The position numbers and the translations under genes were made by a program. Below, piece by piece: positions 8,658 to 16,947 of a DNA stretch of 52,298 nucleotides. The DNA comes from CANQDT01 sp051878935. Its GTDB lineage: Bacteria > Bacillota > Clostridia > Lachnospirales > Lachnospiraceae. The stretch lies in contig JBJELB010000043.1 in the NCBI GenBank assembly GCA_051878935.1, positions 1-52,298 on the forward strand, read 5' to 3'. The number at the start of each line of letters is the position of its first letter. Position 1 is the stretch's first letter. The notes beneath the pieces were generated by a model. The model did not search any database and was not told the DNA's origin. It was given only the letters and a program-made list of their open reading frames with translations.

Positions 8658-10920
8658 TTTGATTGTACCCTTCTGGCAAGGTATGGATTTCCTTATGGAT
8701 TGTCTGGAAAGCATCAAGGAAGAAAGCTGTAATCATTATGAATATGAATTGGAAACTATTTTGGTTTTGGATCACCCAAAGGAAGAATTGACTACAATAC
8801 TATGTCAATATCAGTATGCCATATCGATGCGCGTGGTGGAGTTGGAAGAAGAAACCGGGGTGTCGGCAGCCCGTAATAAGGGACTGGAATATGCTACGGG
8901 AGAGTTTGTATATTTTCTTGATTCGGATGATTATTTATACGATGGAACCATCGGCCGTCTCTTAGAGACGGCCAAAGAGAATCCGGAAGCTGACGTAGTT
9001 TATGGAAAAAAAGTTACTACATGGTATAAACGGGATATCTTTATTTCAACAAATGCAGATTTGGAGGAAGACGAAGAAAACGAAACTGACATGGAACAAG
9101 AGGAAGAAACAGAAGAGGGAGATTCTCATAAAGAGCTCGACCCGGATGCTCTGACCCCGGATCGTTCCACCGTTTATCACCGTATGATTACCAAAAAACG
9201 TGGGATACGCAGCATTTCAGCATTAAATATGCTGATACACAAGAGTTTATTACTGGAACACGATATCCGGTTTCAGGAAGAGATTCTATACTATGCAGAC
9301 TTGTCATTTGTGATTCAGGTATTAGCATACAGCAAAGCCTTTGCACGAAACCCGGAAGCTTATTACATCAAGCGAAAACATAACGATCCGGTTCAACATC
9401 CGGCGATATCTCAGATGCAGCATCCGCAAAGATTTCAGGAATACTTGGATGCTTATCAGTATGCGTGTAGTGTGATTCCAAAAGAAGATGAGGAATTATT
9501 GATACGTTTGCAAAGAAAGTGGGTGAATTATTATACTAAATTCTTTGTGACGCGTGTCCGCCGTGCGAAAGAAAATTATTGGCGAGAAGAACGTTATCAG
9601 CAGATGCGGGAAATCGCACTTACGATGAAACCGGAAGTATACCGGGAGATGTCGCATTATAAAAGGAAACACCTGAAAGCATTGCGAGATGGTGATTTGG
9701 TTAAAACCCAGAAATTGACCCGGAATTATCTGGCAAAAAAGAAACTGGTACGAATCATAAAGAGAAAACGTACCCGATATCGTATGCTATATAGTCGCGT
9801 GTTTATGAAAATGCCGATGATAGATAATCTAGTTGTTTTTGAAAGCTTCTTAGGAAGAAATTATTCAGATAGCTGTAAGTATATCTATCGTTACTTGCGG
9901 GATGCATATCCGGATGAATACCGTTTTGTCTGGATTCGGGATAAAAACGTTAAGTTAAAAATTGATGGAAAAGCGAAGATAGTCCGGCGATTCAGTTTAG
10001 CATATTTTTATTATCTCGCAAGAGCAAAATATTGGGTGAACAATATGAGGCAGCCAAACTGGTTACAAAAGCGAGAAGGTACGATAATGCTGGAAACGTG
10101 GCATGGTACTCCGCTGAAAAAACTGGTTTTTGATATGGAGGATGTTTATTCCGCCAATCCTAAGTATAAAAAACAGTTTTATAAGCAGTCCCGTAAATGG
10201 GATTATCTGATATCTGATAATGCTTTTTCAACAAAAGTTTTTCAAAGTGCTTTTTTGTTTGAATGTGAAAAGATTCTGGAGTTGGGATATCCACGAAATG
10301 ACTTGTTATATGAGGACAACCGTGAGGAACTGTCAGTATCGATACGTCAGCAATTAGGAATTCCATTTGATAAGAAGACGATCCTTTATGCACCGACGTG
10401 GAGAGATGATGAGTTCTATCAACCGGGACAATACAAATTCCAATTAAAGCTAGACCTTCATAAGATGAGAGAGTACTTAGGGGAAGAATATGTGGTGCTG
10501 CTGCGTACCCATTATTTCATTGCAGATCACTTGGATGTGGATGGATTGGACGGGTTTGCTTATAACGTCAGTGATTATCCGGATATTACAGAATTATATC
10601 TGATATCAGATGTTTGTATCACGGATTATTCCAGTGTTTTCTTTGATTATGCTAACCTGAAACGCCCGATGTTGTTTTTTACCTATGATCTGGAAAAGTA
10701 TCGGGATATGTTGCGAGGTTTCTACATTGATATTGAATCAGACTTGCCGGGACCGTTGCTCTATACGACGGAAGAAGTGATTCATGCGATTCAAAATATT
10801 GAAGGTGTTACAGAAAAATACGCAGAAAAATATAAAAAATTCTACGAGAAGTTCTGTTCGTTAGACGATGGGGAAGCAGCGAAGAGAGTTGTGGAAAGAG
10901 TGTTTCGAGGACAGAAATAA
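8647..10920 (+). CDS. Fusion of a family 2 glycosyltransferase and a CDP-glycerol glycerophosphotransferase (TagF-like)
   Basis: This 757-residue bifunctional protein has an N-terminal GT-A glycosyltransferase (about 1-330; SLIVPFWQG start and metal-binding DSDD near 97-100). Its C-terminal half resembles TagF/TarF-type poly(glycerol-phosphate) transferase (about 390-750): LETWHGTPLKKL with the histidine near 485, LLRTHYF, and ITDYSSVFFDYA near 658. A highly acidic insert of about 30 residues (about 139-170, mostly Glu/Asp) interrupts the GT domain. It has no transmembrane segment and would act at the inner membrane face. Expected chemistry is addition of a sugar and of glycerol phosphate from CDP-glycerol to a teichoic-acid-like or capsular chain. 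The ribosome site aaggag sits inside the upstream acyltransferase gene. Confidence 0.88.
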   Translation: MKVSLIVPFWQGMDFLMDCLESIKEESCNHYEYELETILVLDHPKEELTTILCQYQYAISMRVVELEEETGVSAARNKGLEYATGEFVYFLDSDDYLYDGTIGRLLETAKENPEADVVYGKKVTTWYKRDIFISTNADLEEDEENETDMEQEEETEEGDSHKELDPDALTPDRSTVYHRMITKKRGIRSISALNMLIHKSLLLEHDIRFQEEILYYADLSFVIQVLAYSKAFARNPEAYYIKRKHNDPVQHPAISQMQHPQRFQEYLDAYQYACSVIPKEDEELLIRLQRKWVNYYTKFFVTRVRRAKENYWREERYQQMREIALTMKPEVYREMSHYKRKHLKALRDGDLVKTQKLTRNYLAKKKLVRIIKRKRTRYRMLYSRVFMKMPMIDNLVVFESFLGRNYSDSCKYIYRYLRDAYPDEYRFVWIRDKNVKLKIDGKAKIVRRFSLAYFYYLARAKYWVNNMRQPNWLQKREGTIMLETWHGTPLKKLVFDMEDVYSANPKYKKQFYKQSRKWDYLISDNAFSTKVFQSAFLFECEKILELGYPRNDLLYEDNREELSVSIRQQLGIPFDKKTILYAPTWRDDEFYQPGQYKFQLKLDLHKMREYLGEEYVVLLRTHYFIADHLDVDGLDGFAYNVSDYPDITELYLISDVCITDYSSVFFDYANLKRPMLFFTYDLEKYRDMLRGFYIDIESDLPGPLLYTTEEVIHAIQNIEGVTEKYAEKYKKFYEKFCSLDDGEAAKRVVERVFRGQK

Positions 10921-10945
10921 ACGAAAATGAGAAGAGGAAATGATG

Positions 10946-11869
10946 ATGAGTAAAAGAATAAAGAGATTTTTGACCAGTATGATAATCGTTGTTTTGGCAA
11001 TGGGAAGGATAGCGGTATCAGCAGCAGAAGAAGATTATGTTTTGGTACAAAATGTAAAAGAAACACAAGTAATGTATGTTGGTGAAGAAAGCCATATAAG
11101 TACTGTATTTTTAGAGAAAAATGGGGAATGGGTTTGGGAAGAACGAAACCTTATTACATATACTTCTTTAGATCCGAGTATTGCAAAGGTTAAAAAAGGT
11201 GGAACGATAGTTGCAAAAAAGGTCGGTAAAACCAAAATCAAATGTGAATATCGAGGTCAGGTCAAATATGTAAAGATTAAAGTAGTAAAACTATATGTTT
11301 CATCTTATGGAACAAAGATTGTGAAGAATCTATATCTTCCACAAGGAGTTACTACTAATATTGAATTTGCTTCACGTGGAAAGAATACGCAATATAAGGT
11401 GGTAAATAAAAGTATTGCAAAAGTCGAAACGGGTGAAAGCTATTGGGAGAATAAAGTTACAACTTTGAAAGAAGGAAAAACAAAAATAAAGGTAAAGAAT
11501 AGTAAAGATGCGGCTACAATTAATCTATTTGTTTTGCCACAGTTTGAAATGGAAGTGGGTGATTTTAATTTTGATACGGAAAACAAAAAGGTCTGTTTTA
11601 CTGTGACAAATAAAAGTGATTGCTCAATCAGACTTAATAAAACATGCTATGTATCATGGCATGGTGCAGAGATGGGTTGGGATGAATCCGTTAAGTATCA
11701 GGAGGGAGCAGTGACGCTTAAATCAGGTGAATCAAAGAGGATGACAATCTTGTCGGACTGGGCAGATAAATACCATTGTACTTATTCTATTTGTTTTACT
11801 ATGAAAGGTCACAAGTTTGAAGCTGGTTTTGATGGAAACGGAACATTTACAACATTTGGAATACGATAA
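10946..11869 (+). CDS. Secreted protein with Ig-like (Big2-type) repeats
   Basis: The 307-residue product has an N-terminal signal sequence (KRIKRFLTSM, hydrophobic core, AAEED after the cleavage region). At least one Big2-like module follows (about 60-115: TSLDPSIAKVKKGGTIVAKK with V-G-K-T-K-I-K), then a second related module ending in EGKTKIKVK. The C-terminal 100 residues look like another beta-sandwich. Three in-frame ATGs occur at 10940, 10943 and 10946; gagaagagg at 10930-10938 best fits the third. It lies between the transferase and the M14 peptidase with no terminator, so it is likely in one operon. It probably stays at the cell surface, but no anchor motif is seen. Confidence 0.72.
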   Translation: MSKRIKRFLTSMIIVVLAMGRIAVSAAEEDYVLVQNVKETQVMYVGEESHISTVFLEKNGEWVWEERNLITYTSLDPSIAKVKKGGTIVAKKVGKTKIKCEYRGQVKYVKIKVVKLYVSSYGTKIVKNLYLPQGVTTNIEFASRGKNTQYKVVNKSIAKVETGESYWENKVTTLKEGKTKIKVKNSKDAATINLFVLPQFEMEVGDFNFDTENKKVCFTVTNKSDCSIRLNKTCYVSWHGAEMGWDESVKYQEGAVTLKSGESKRMTILSDWADKYHCTYSICFTMKGHKFEAGFDGNGTFTTFGIR

Positions 11870-11888
11870 CGAGAGAGGAATCATGATT

Positions 11889-13637
11889 ATGTACAAGTTA
11901 AGAAAAACAAGTATGGCGATAGCTGTACTCTTTAGTTTGTTGTTTGGAAGTGTTAGTAATGTTCTGGCTGTAGAAGCGACGACTGAAACAACAACGGGCA
12001 CGGTGATCTCTGAAGGCCAAGTTGAGACAGACACAGATGCTGCTGCCTCCACAGATGATACGGATAAAACAACAGATGGCTCCACTGAGGTAGGTGTAGA
12101 GGAAAATATTGATAATACGGTAGATCCCGGAGAAGGAATAACGGAAGATGAAACCAATGAAACCGGGGATCCTTCTGATAAAAAAGAAACGTTTGACTTT
12201 ACAGATTTTAAGATGGAACAGATCCGATACAACAGGAATAAAGTTCGTTTGTCCTGGAGCTGCTCCGGGAAGCCTTCCTATTTTATCATTGAACAATCCT
12301 TAAACGGTAGCGGTTATCAACAAATAGCAAAAGTGAAAAAACAGATATTTAATACGATTCTGGAGCAAGGAAGTCGCGCTGCTTTTCGTGTAGTGGCATA
12401 TGATGGGAATGATGAAGAGGTTTCCAAGACTGATAAATTAAAAATGATTATGCCTAATCAGGCAAAATCTTTTCAATTAACGAAAGTCACCAGTAAAACC
12501 GTAAAGCTTTCGTGGTCCGGAAAAGCTACTTACTTCAAAATTTATCGTAAGGCCTATGGTAGTTCACAATATACAGAAATCGGAAAGACTGCTAAAAATA
12601 CATATTATGATAAAACTGTAAAAGATAATCAGATTTATTATTATCGCGTGATTTCCTGTATTGATAATGAAGGTGTTGCAGGAAGCACAGTTTCTGAAAC
12701 AAAACGAATTATTAATAAAGCAATCGTTAATACCTCTCATCGTAATTATTCCTATGATGAGATGTGTAAAGATTTACAGCATTTGAAAGAGAAATATTCT
12801 GAGTATTTGAATTATGAGTCAATCGGAACTTCTGAGGATGGACGTCAGATCTATGATGTAATCCTGGGCTCTGACTCGGCTAGTAAGACGATGCTGGTAG
12901 TTAGCACCTTGCATGCGAGAGAATATATCTGTTCACAATTGTGTATGAAACAAATTGAGTCTTATCTGGAACGCTATAATTATAATGTCAATGGCGTAAA
13001 AATAGCAGATACGTTAAAGAAGATTCAGATTCATTATGTTGTTATGTCAAATCCGGATGGTGTTACGATTTCACAGCAAGGAATATCAGCGATTCGTGAT
13101 ACAAGTTTACGCCAGCGTTTATATTCCATGTCATCGGGAGGAACCGGATATTGGAAAGCGAATGCGAGAGGCGTTGATTTAAATAACAATTTTCCAAGCC
13201 GTTTTGTGATTCGCGGCTCTGCCGGAGCGGAAGGATATACAGGTCAAAAGGCATTATCCGAAAGTGAGACCTATGCAATTGCAAAATTAACTAAACGATT
13301 AAAGAATAACCGCAATTTAAAAGGTGTCATTAATTATCATGCTATGGGGCAGATTGTATTTGGATCTTGTACAATTCCAAGTCTTTCCTATACAACGCGG
13401 GCAATGTATAGTCTGGCACGAGGTCTAACCGGATATGCGGATGAAGGTAATTATTATTCTCCATCGGGTGGTGCAGGAAATTACCGTGAGTACGTTATGG
13501 AAGACTTGTATATACCAAGTATTACATTGGAGGTTGGTTATGGTACATGTCCGGTGCCGATTTATCAATTTGCCAGTACATGGTCCAGAAATAAAGATTT
13601 AGTGATAAGAGAAGCGATGTTATTAGCCGGAAAGTAA
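11889..13637 (+). CDS. Secreted M14-family zinc carboxypeptidase with fibronectin-like domains
   Basis: The 582-residue product has a signal peptide, then a Thr/Glu/Asp-rich linker (about 30-100). Two fibronectin-III-like modules follow (about 110-190 and 195-275), then an M14 catalytic domain (about 285-580). Zinc ligands are H342 and E345 in HARE and H484 in INYHAMG; the catalytic glutamate is E548 in TLEVGYG. The motif that binds the substrate's free carboxylate, N-R-N in VDLNRNF of classical carboxypeptidases, is N-N-N here (N432-N434), so the usual arginine is asparagine. This may mean an endopeptidase or a different terminal group, for example in wall peptides. ATG 11883 is also possible; agagg at 11874-11878 is better spaced for 11889. 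It is last in the surface operon. Confidence 0.85.
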   Translation: MYKLRKTSMAIAVLFSLLFGSVSNVLAVEATTETTTGTVISEGQVETDTDAAASTDDTDKTTDGSTEVGVEENIDNTVDPGEGITEDETNETGDPSDKKETFDFTDFKMEQIRYNRNKVRLSWSCSGKPSYFIIEQSLNGSGYQQIAKVKKQIFNTILEQGSRAAFRVVAYDGNDEEVSKTDKLKMIMPNQAKSFQLTKVTSKTVKLSWSGKATYFKIYRKAYGSSQYTEIGKTAKNTYYDKTVKDNQIYYYRVISCIDNEGVAGSTVSETKRIINKAIVNTSHRNYSYDEMCKDLQHLKEKYSEYLNYESIGTSEDGRQIYDVILGSDSASKTMLVVSTLHAREYICSQLCMKQIESYLERYNYNVNGVKIADTLKKIQIHYVVMSNPDGVTISQQGISAIRDTSLRQRLYSMSSGGTGYWKANARGVDLNNNFPSRFVIRGSAGAEGYTGQKALSESETYAIAKLTKRLKNNRNLKGVINYHAMGQIVFGSCTIPSLSYTTRAMYSLARGLTGYADEGNYYSPSGGAGNYREYVMEDLYIPSITLEVGYGTCPVPIYQFASTWSRNKDLVIREAMLLAGK

Positions 13638-13650
13638 AAGGAGCAATTCT

Positions 13651-14014
13651 TATGGAGAACTAGGAAACGGTACTTGTAAAAAGTCAAAAAAACCATTTAG
13701 AATTATGAAAGATGTTAATAGTATCAGCCTTGGCAGTACCCATACCGGAGCCGTAAAGAAAGATGGGTCTTTATGGCTATGGGGTGATAATAGCAAAGGA
13801 CAATTAGGAAATGGTGCTCGTAAGAAATCAAAGAAACCAATTAAAATCATGGAGAACGTCAAAAGTGTCTGCTTAGGTGAATATAATAGTGTAGCTATTA
13901 AAAAAGACGGAACGTTGTGGATGTGGGGATCGAATTGGAACGGAGAATTGGGAATGGATTGAAAATGAGTCTAAAGTTCCAATAAAAGTAATGGAATCCG
14001 TTCGAATCCCATAA
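13651..14014 (+). pseudogene. Decayed RCC1-repeat protein remnant
   Basis: A ribosome site (aaggag, 13638-13643) and an ATG (13652) follow the M14 gene, but that ATG frame stops after three codons. The frame beginning at 13651 encodes repeated RCC1 (beta-propeller) units: YGELGNG, then G-S-L-W-L-W-G-D-N, GQLGNG, and G-T-L-W-M-W-G-S-N. It stops at 13960-13962. The repeat consensus then continues in another frame (from about 13952 to TAA 14012-14014) as SKVPIKVMESVRIP, matching the earlier SKKPIKIMENVKSV. So the gene has lost its start and N-terminal part, apparently by deletion, and also carries a frameshift. It once encoded a repeat protein, possibly the last gene of the surface operon. Confidence 0.75.
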
Positions 14015-14046
14015 AAAGCAATCTGATTTTACGGAATCGCTTTTTC
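14013..14046 (+). terminator. Possible terminator after the RCC1 remnant
   Basis: AAAAAGC (14013-14019) pairs with GCTTTTT (14039-14045). The inner stem is imperfect, so this is a moderate call. Confidence 0.45.
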
Positions 14047-14381
14047 CATGATTCCATCCTTGACTCTGATGCCAATATATTGTGGAGTAGGGCCTTTTGC
14101 TAAGGAAGATGCAATTGATTTTGGTGAAAATCTCTCTCAGCATTTGCCACAGACTTTCAGCGGAATGACCACAGATTGTCGTAGCTTTGTTTGAAAAGCA
14201 GTTGAATATATTGAATTTATAAAAAACAAGTTCTTGCGTTCCTGATTATATGAAGGTTACACCACCAGAGAAAAAGAACTGGAAAAGCGGAAAGGGATAT
14301 TTTAGAGAATAGATATAGATTAGCATATGCTGAATTCTTCATGTGTTTTATATTTCAGATTTAAAGATGGGAAAGAAAGTT
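14047..14381. other. Gene debris with no intact coding region
   Basis: A 48-codon frame at 14048-14194 has no ribosome site. The same reading frame continues past scattered stops as recognisable-looking protein (for example KAVEYIEFIKNKFLRS and YEGYTTREKELEKRKG in nearby frames). It reads like a decayed gene of unknown family. I see no terminal inverted repeats or transposase motif. Confidence 0.35.
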
Positions 14382-14416
14382 AAGCAATCGTTAGCAGTTT
14401 AAACGGTTGCTTTTTC
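14382..14416 (+). terminator. Intrinsic terminator in the debris region
   Basis: AAGCAATCGTT (14382-14392) pairs with AACGGTTGCTT (14402-14412), followed by a short T-run. It no longer follows an intact gene. Confidence 0.7.
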
Positions 14417-14512
14417 TATGTCAAAAAATGTAGAAAATAAAATCAGGCAAGCATGACAATGTGGAAGTAATCGTGAGACTGCTCGTTGTAACTATGCAGA
14501 AAAAATATGTTA

Positions 14513-14541
14513 TTGACATAAAAACGGAAAAAATATATATT
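14513..14541 (+). promoter_or_regulatory. Consensus promoter with no intact gene behind it
   Basis: TTGACA (14513-14518), 17-base spacer, TATATT (14536-14541). A transcript from about 14548 would run to the bidirectional terminator at 14675-14707, about 160 bases. It contains only a 19-codon frame (14556-14615) and a four-codon frame at 14645 preceded by ggggagaaagaga. It could be a small RNA, a micro-ORF, or the remains of a deleted gene. Confidence 0.6.
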
Positions 14542-14674
14542 AAAGGTATTAAATTATGCAATTAGAGGACGTGCCGACCTTTTATCTTATCAAGAGTACA
14601 ATTTACACTCACTAATATATATCATGATGTCGGGGAGAAAGAGAATGAATGAGTTTTAAACATTTTACAATGAA

Positions 14675-14707
14675 AAAAGCGATCCTGAAATTTCCAGAAT
14701 CGCTTTT
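14675..14707. terminator. Bidirectional terminator between the orphan transcript and the Xre gene
   Basis: AAAAGCGAT (14675-14683) pairs with ATCGCTTTT (14699-14707). Inner pairing CTG/CAG and AATTT continues the stem, with A- and T-runs on the two sides. Confidence 0.8.
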
Positions 14708-14719
14708 CCAGGGACTATT

Positions 14720-15052
14720 CTAGGCTCTCATATCAACAATAGTCGTAATGATAGAAAGCATTTGTTCTTGCTCTTTTTCCGGTAAGGAATTAATGAGTTC
14801 ATAGCATTCGGCCGATATTGAATTTTGATTATCTAATACGATAATCTTAGAGAATAATGTCTCCGGTGGAATATGGAGTGCACGTGATATTTTGACAATG
14901 GTGTCAACGGTGGCATTTTTTTCACCGCGTTCAAGTTGACCAATATATGTGCTATGAACACAAGCAAGCTCTGCCAATTCTTCTTGAGTTAGATTGGCTT
15001 GTTTTCTGTAATTCCGTATTCTTGCACCTAGTGTTTTGGTAATATCAGACAT
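14720..15052 (-). CDS. Xre-family helix-turn-helix transcriptional regulator
   Basis: This 110-residue protein has an N-terminal HTH_3 domain (about 7-62): LGARIRNYRKQANLTQEELA, then the recognition helix region VHSTYIGQLERGEKNATVDT. A short C-terminal helical tail (LPEKEQEQMLSIITTIVDM) is probably for dimerisation. The start is backed by aaaggag 10 bases upstream on the minus strand. It stands alone, pointing toward the orphan promoter-terminator unit and sharing its terminator. Targets are unknown; upstream sequences on either side are candidates. Confidence 0.88.
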   Translation of the reverse strand: MSDITKTLGARIRNYRKQANLTQEELAELACVHSTYIGQLERGEKNATVDTIVKISRALHIPPETLFSKIIVLDNQNSISAECYELINSLPEKEQEQMLSIITTIVDMRA

Positions 15053-15246
15053 ACTATAGGCTCCTTTCTATGAGATATCATACTAAAAAAAATTCAAACA
15101 ATACACATATTATAAATATTATAAAACAAGATATAATATTTATAGAATTTAAATCAAAAGTTGTAGTCACGAATTGTCAGACAATTTGGAAACGGGAAGT
15201 GGAACAATCTGTATCCGAAAGAATGCAATATTTTGACATCATCATC

Positions 15247-15276
15247 TTTACAGTCTCAATTCCCCTTTGATATAAT
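15247..15276 (+). promoter_or_regulatory. Predicted SigA promoter of the solute-binding lipoprotein gene
   Basis: TTTACA (15247-15252), 18-base spacer, TATAAT (15271-15276). The ribosome site aaaggaaagggg follows closely. The rest of 15053-15246 is AT-rich with no coding signal I trust. Confidence 0.65.
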
Positions 15277-15308
15277 GATAGCTGACTAATAAAGGAAAGG
15301 GGATTACA

Positions 15309-16883
15309 ATGAAGAAAAAACTGTGGAAAAGAGTGATGGCATTGGGACTGTGCTTAAGCATGGCAGGTTCTTTTGCCGGATGTGGTTCTAAGGAGGAAGT
15401 ACAGGAAGGGGACTACATTAAGATTATGTTGATGGGCGATGAACCCAAGGGCTTTGATGAGGTGCTGGATGAATTCCGTAAACGTTCGAAAGATGATTTA
15501 GGGTTTGACCTCGATATTACCTGGGTGGCTCAGGGTGATTATAAAGACAAGCTGAGCGTTAAAATGATGGCTGGAGAAGATTATGATTTGGTTTTCGATG
15601 CACCGTGGTGCCATTTGCGCGAGCTGACTAAAGATGGTGTTTATGCAGATATCAGTGAATACTTACATAATGATGAGTATCCTGGATTAAAAGCTACATT
15701 CTCAGAAGAGTATATGGATAAGAATAAATATTTTGGTAAGAATCTCTATTTCCCATTGGAGCAATCCTATGGTTCCGGCGTAACAGGAATCATGTACCGC
15801 AAAGATCTGGCTGATCAATATGGTATCGGGAAAATAGATTCCGTTGAAAAACTGCAGAAGTTCTTTGATGCTGTTCTGGAAAATGAGAAGGATATGACAC
15901 CGTTAGCAGTCACGCAGTCTCGAGGCTTCTTTCAATTCCAGAGGATTAACGAGGCAGCATTAGAAAAGGCTAACATTCATAGGATTGTAGTGAGTGGTTC
16001 ACCGTATTATATTCTCCTGAATGAAGATAGAACAAAGGTTGTAGAAATTGTACCTGAGGGAATCGGTGATGAAGGTTTTGCAAATTTCCCGGAAGGATTC
16101 AATTATGATTTCGCTATGGATCGCTATGATTTCTTACAGGACTGGAATAAATACCTGAGCACGGACTCTATGAGCTGTCTGGATGCGGATACCCCATTCT
16201 ATGGTGGAAGAGCAGCAGCTATCTGTAGCGATATCGGTTCCTGGTATACTGTGGAACAGAAAATGAAAAGCTCGATTCCGGAAGCAGAAGTGGATTTGTT
16301 CTTAGATGATCCGGATCAGGTTGCTATGAAGGAACACTCAATTCCAACGAGTTATCTGGCGAATAACTGTATTTGTATCCCGGAGGTTTCCGAGAAGAAA
16401 GATATGGCTGCAAAATTCATGGACTGGGTATTTTCTTCCCAGGAAAATAACGATTTGTTTACGTTAGGTTTAGAAGGTCGTGACTGGAAACTGGCTGAGG
16501 ACGGAACGTATGAAGTATTGGATCTGAATTATTTCTTCCCGGGTTATACATTGAGCTGGAATCCTCATTTTAGGAGGTTTCAGTCAGGAATGACGGAGGA
16601 ACAGAGAACGTATGAAGAGTATACGTTAAAAGAGGAATCTTATATCGGTACGCCACTGGCCGGTTTTGTATTTAATCAGGAGCCGGTAAAGACGGAGATA
16701 GCGAAAGTCAGTGCGATAAACAGTCAGGTATCCACCCCGATGGCACATGGCCTTACGGTCAAAGGCTATGATTCCATTCGTGAAATGAGAAAAGACAACA
16801 TCGCACAGAGTATGAAATCCGGTATGCCGGAGATCATGGAAGAACTTGAGAAACAGGTGAATGAATTTTTACAGGCTCAATAG
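15309..16883 (+). CDS. Extracellular solute-binding lipoprotein (ABC-type, probably sugar)
   Basis: The 524-residue protein starts with a lipoprotein signal (KKKLWKR, hydrophobic core, lipobox SFAGC with the lipidated cysteine at residue 25). The mature part follows the large family-1 binding-protein pattern: an early IKIMLMGDEPKGFDEVLDEF segment, YKDKLSVKMMAGEDYDLVFD, and SGMTEEQRTYEEY toward the C-terminus. It resembles oligosaccharide-binding proteins of Lachnospiraceae and paenibacilli. No permease or ATPase gene is adjacent, so it must pair with a transporter elsewhere. It is monocistronic and convergent with an isomerase gene. Confidence 0.85.
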   Translation: MKKKLWKRVMALGLCLSMAGSFAGCGSKEEVQEGDYIKIMLMGDEPKGFDEVLDEFRKRSKDDLGFDLDITWVAQGDYKDKLSVKMMAGEDYDLVFDAPWCHLRELTKDGVYADISEYLHNDEYPGLKATFSEEYMDKNKYFGKNLYFPLEQSYGSGVTGIMYRKDLADQYGIGKIDSVEKLQKFFDAVLENEKDMTPLAVTQSRGFFQFQRINEAALEKANIHRIVVSGSPYYILLNEDRTKVVEIVPEGIGDEGFANFPEGFNYDFAMDRYDFLQDWNKYLSTDSMSCLDADTPFYGGRAAAICSDIGSWYTVEQKMKSSIPEAEVDLFLDDPDQVAMKEHSIPTSYLANNCICIPEVSEKKDMAAKFMDWVFSSQENNDLFTLGLEGRDWKLAEDGTYEVLDLNYFFPGYTLSWNPHFRRFQSGMTEEQRTYEEYTLKEESYIGTPLAGFVFNQEPVKTEIAKVSAINSQVSTPMAHGLTVKGYDSIREMRKDNIAQSMKSGMPEIMEELEKQVNEFLQAQ

Positions 16884-16897
16884 GATAAAACATGAAA

Positions 16898-16939
16898 AGT
16901 GGGAGTTGTGCGATTGGTGCAACTCCCACTCTGTCTTTT
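16898..16939. terminator. Bidirectional terminator between convergent genes
   Basis: A perfect 11-bp stem, AGTGGGAGTTG (16898-16908) with CAACTCCCACT (16920-16930), has T-rich tails in both directions. It serves the lipoprotein gene (+) and the isomerase gene (-). Confidence 0.85.
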
Positions 16940-16947
16940 TAGATAGA

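Noticed and set aside
15070..15270. A 66-codon open frame between the Xre and lipoprotein genes
   Set aside because: AT-rich, low-complexity peptide overlapping the predicted promoter, with no ribosome site or recognisable domain.
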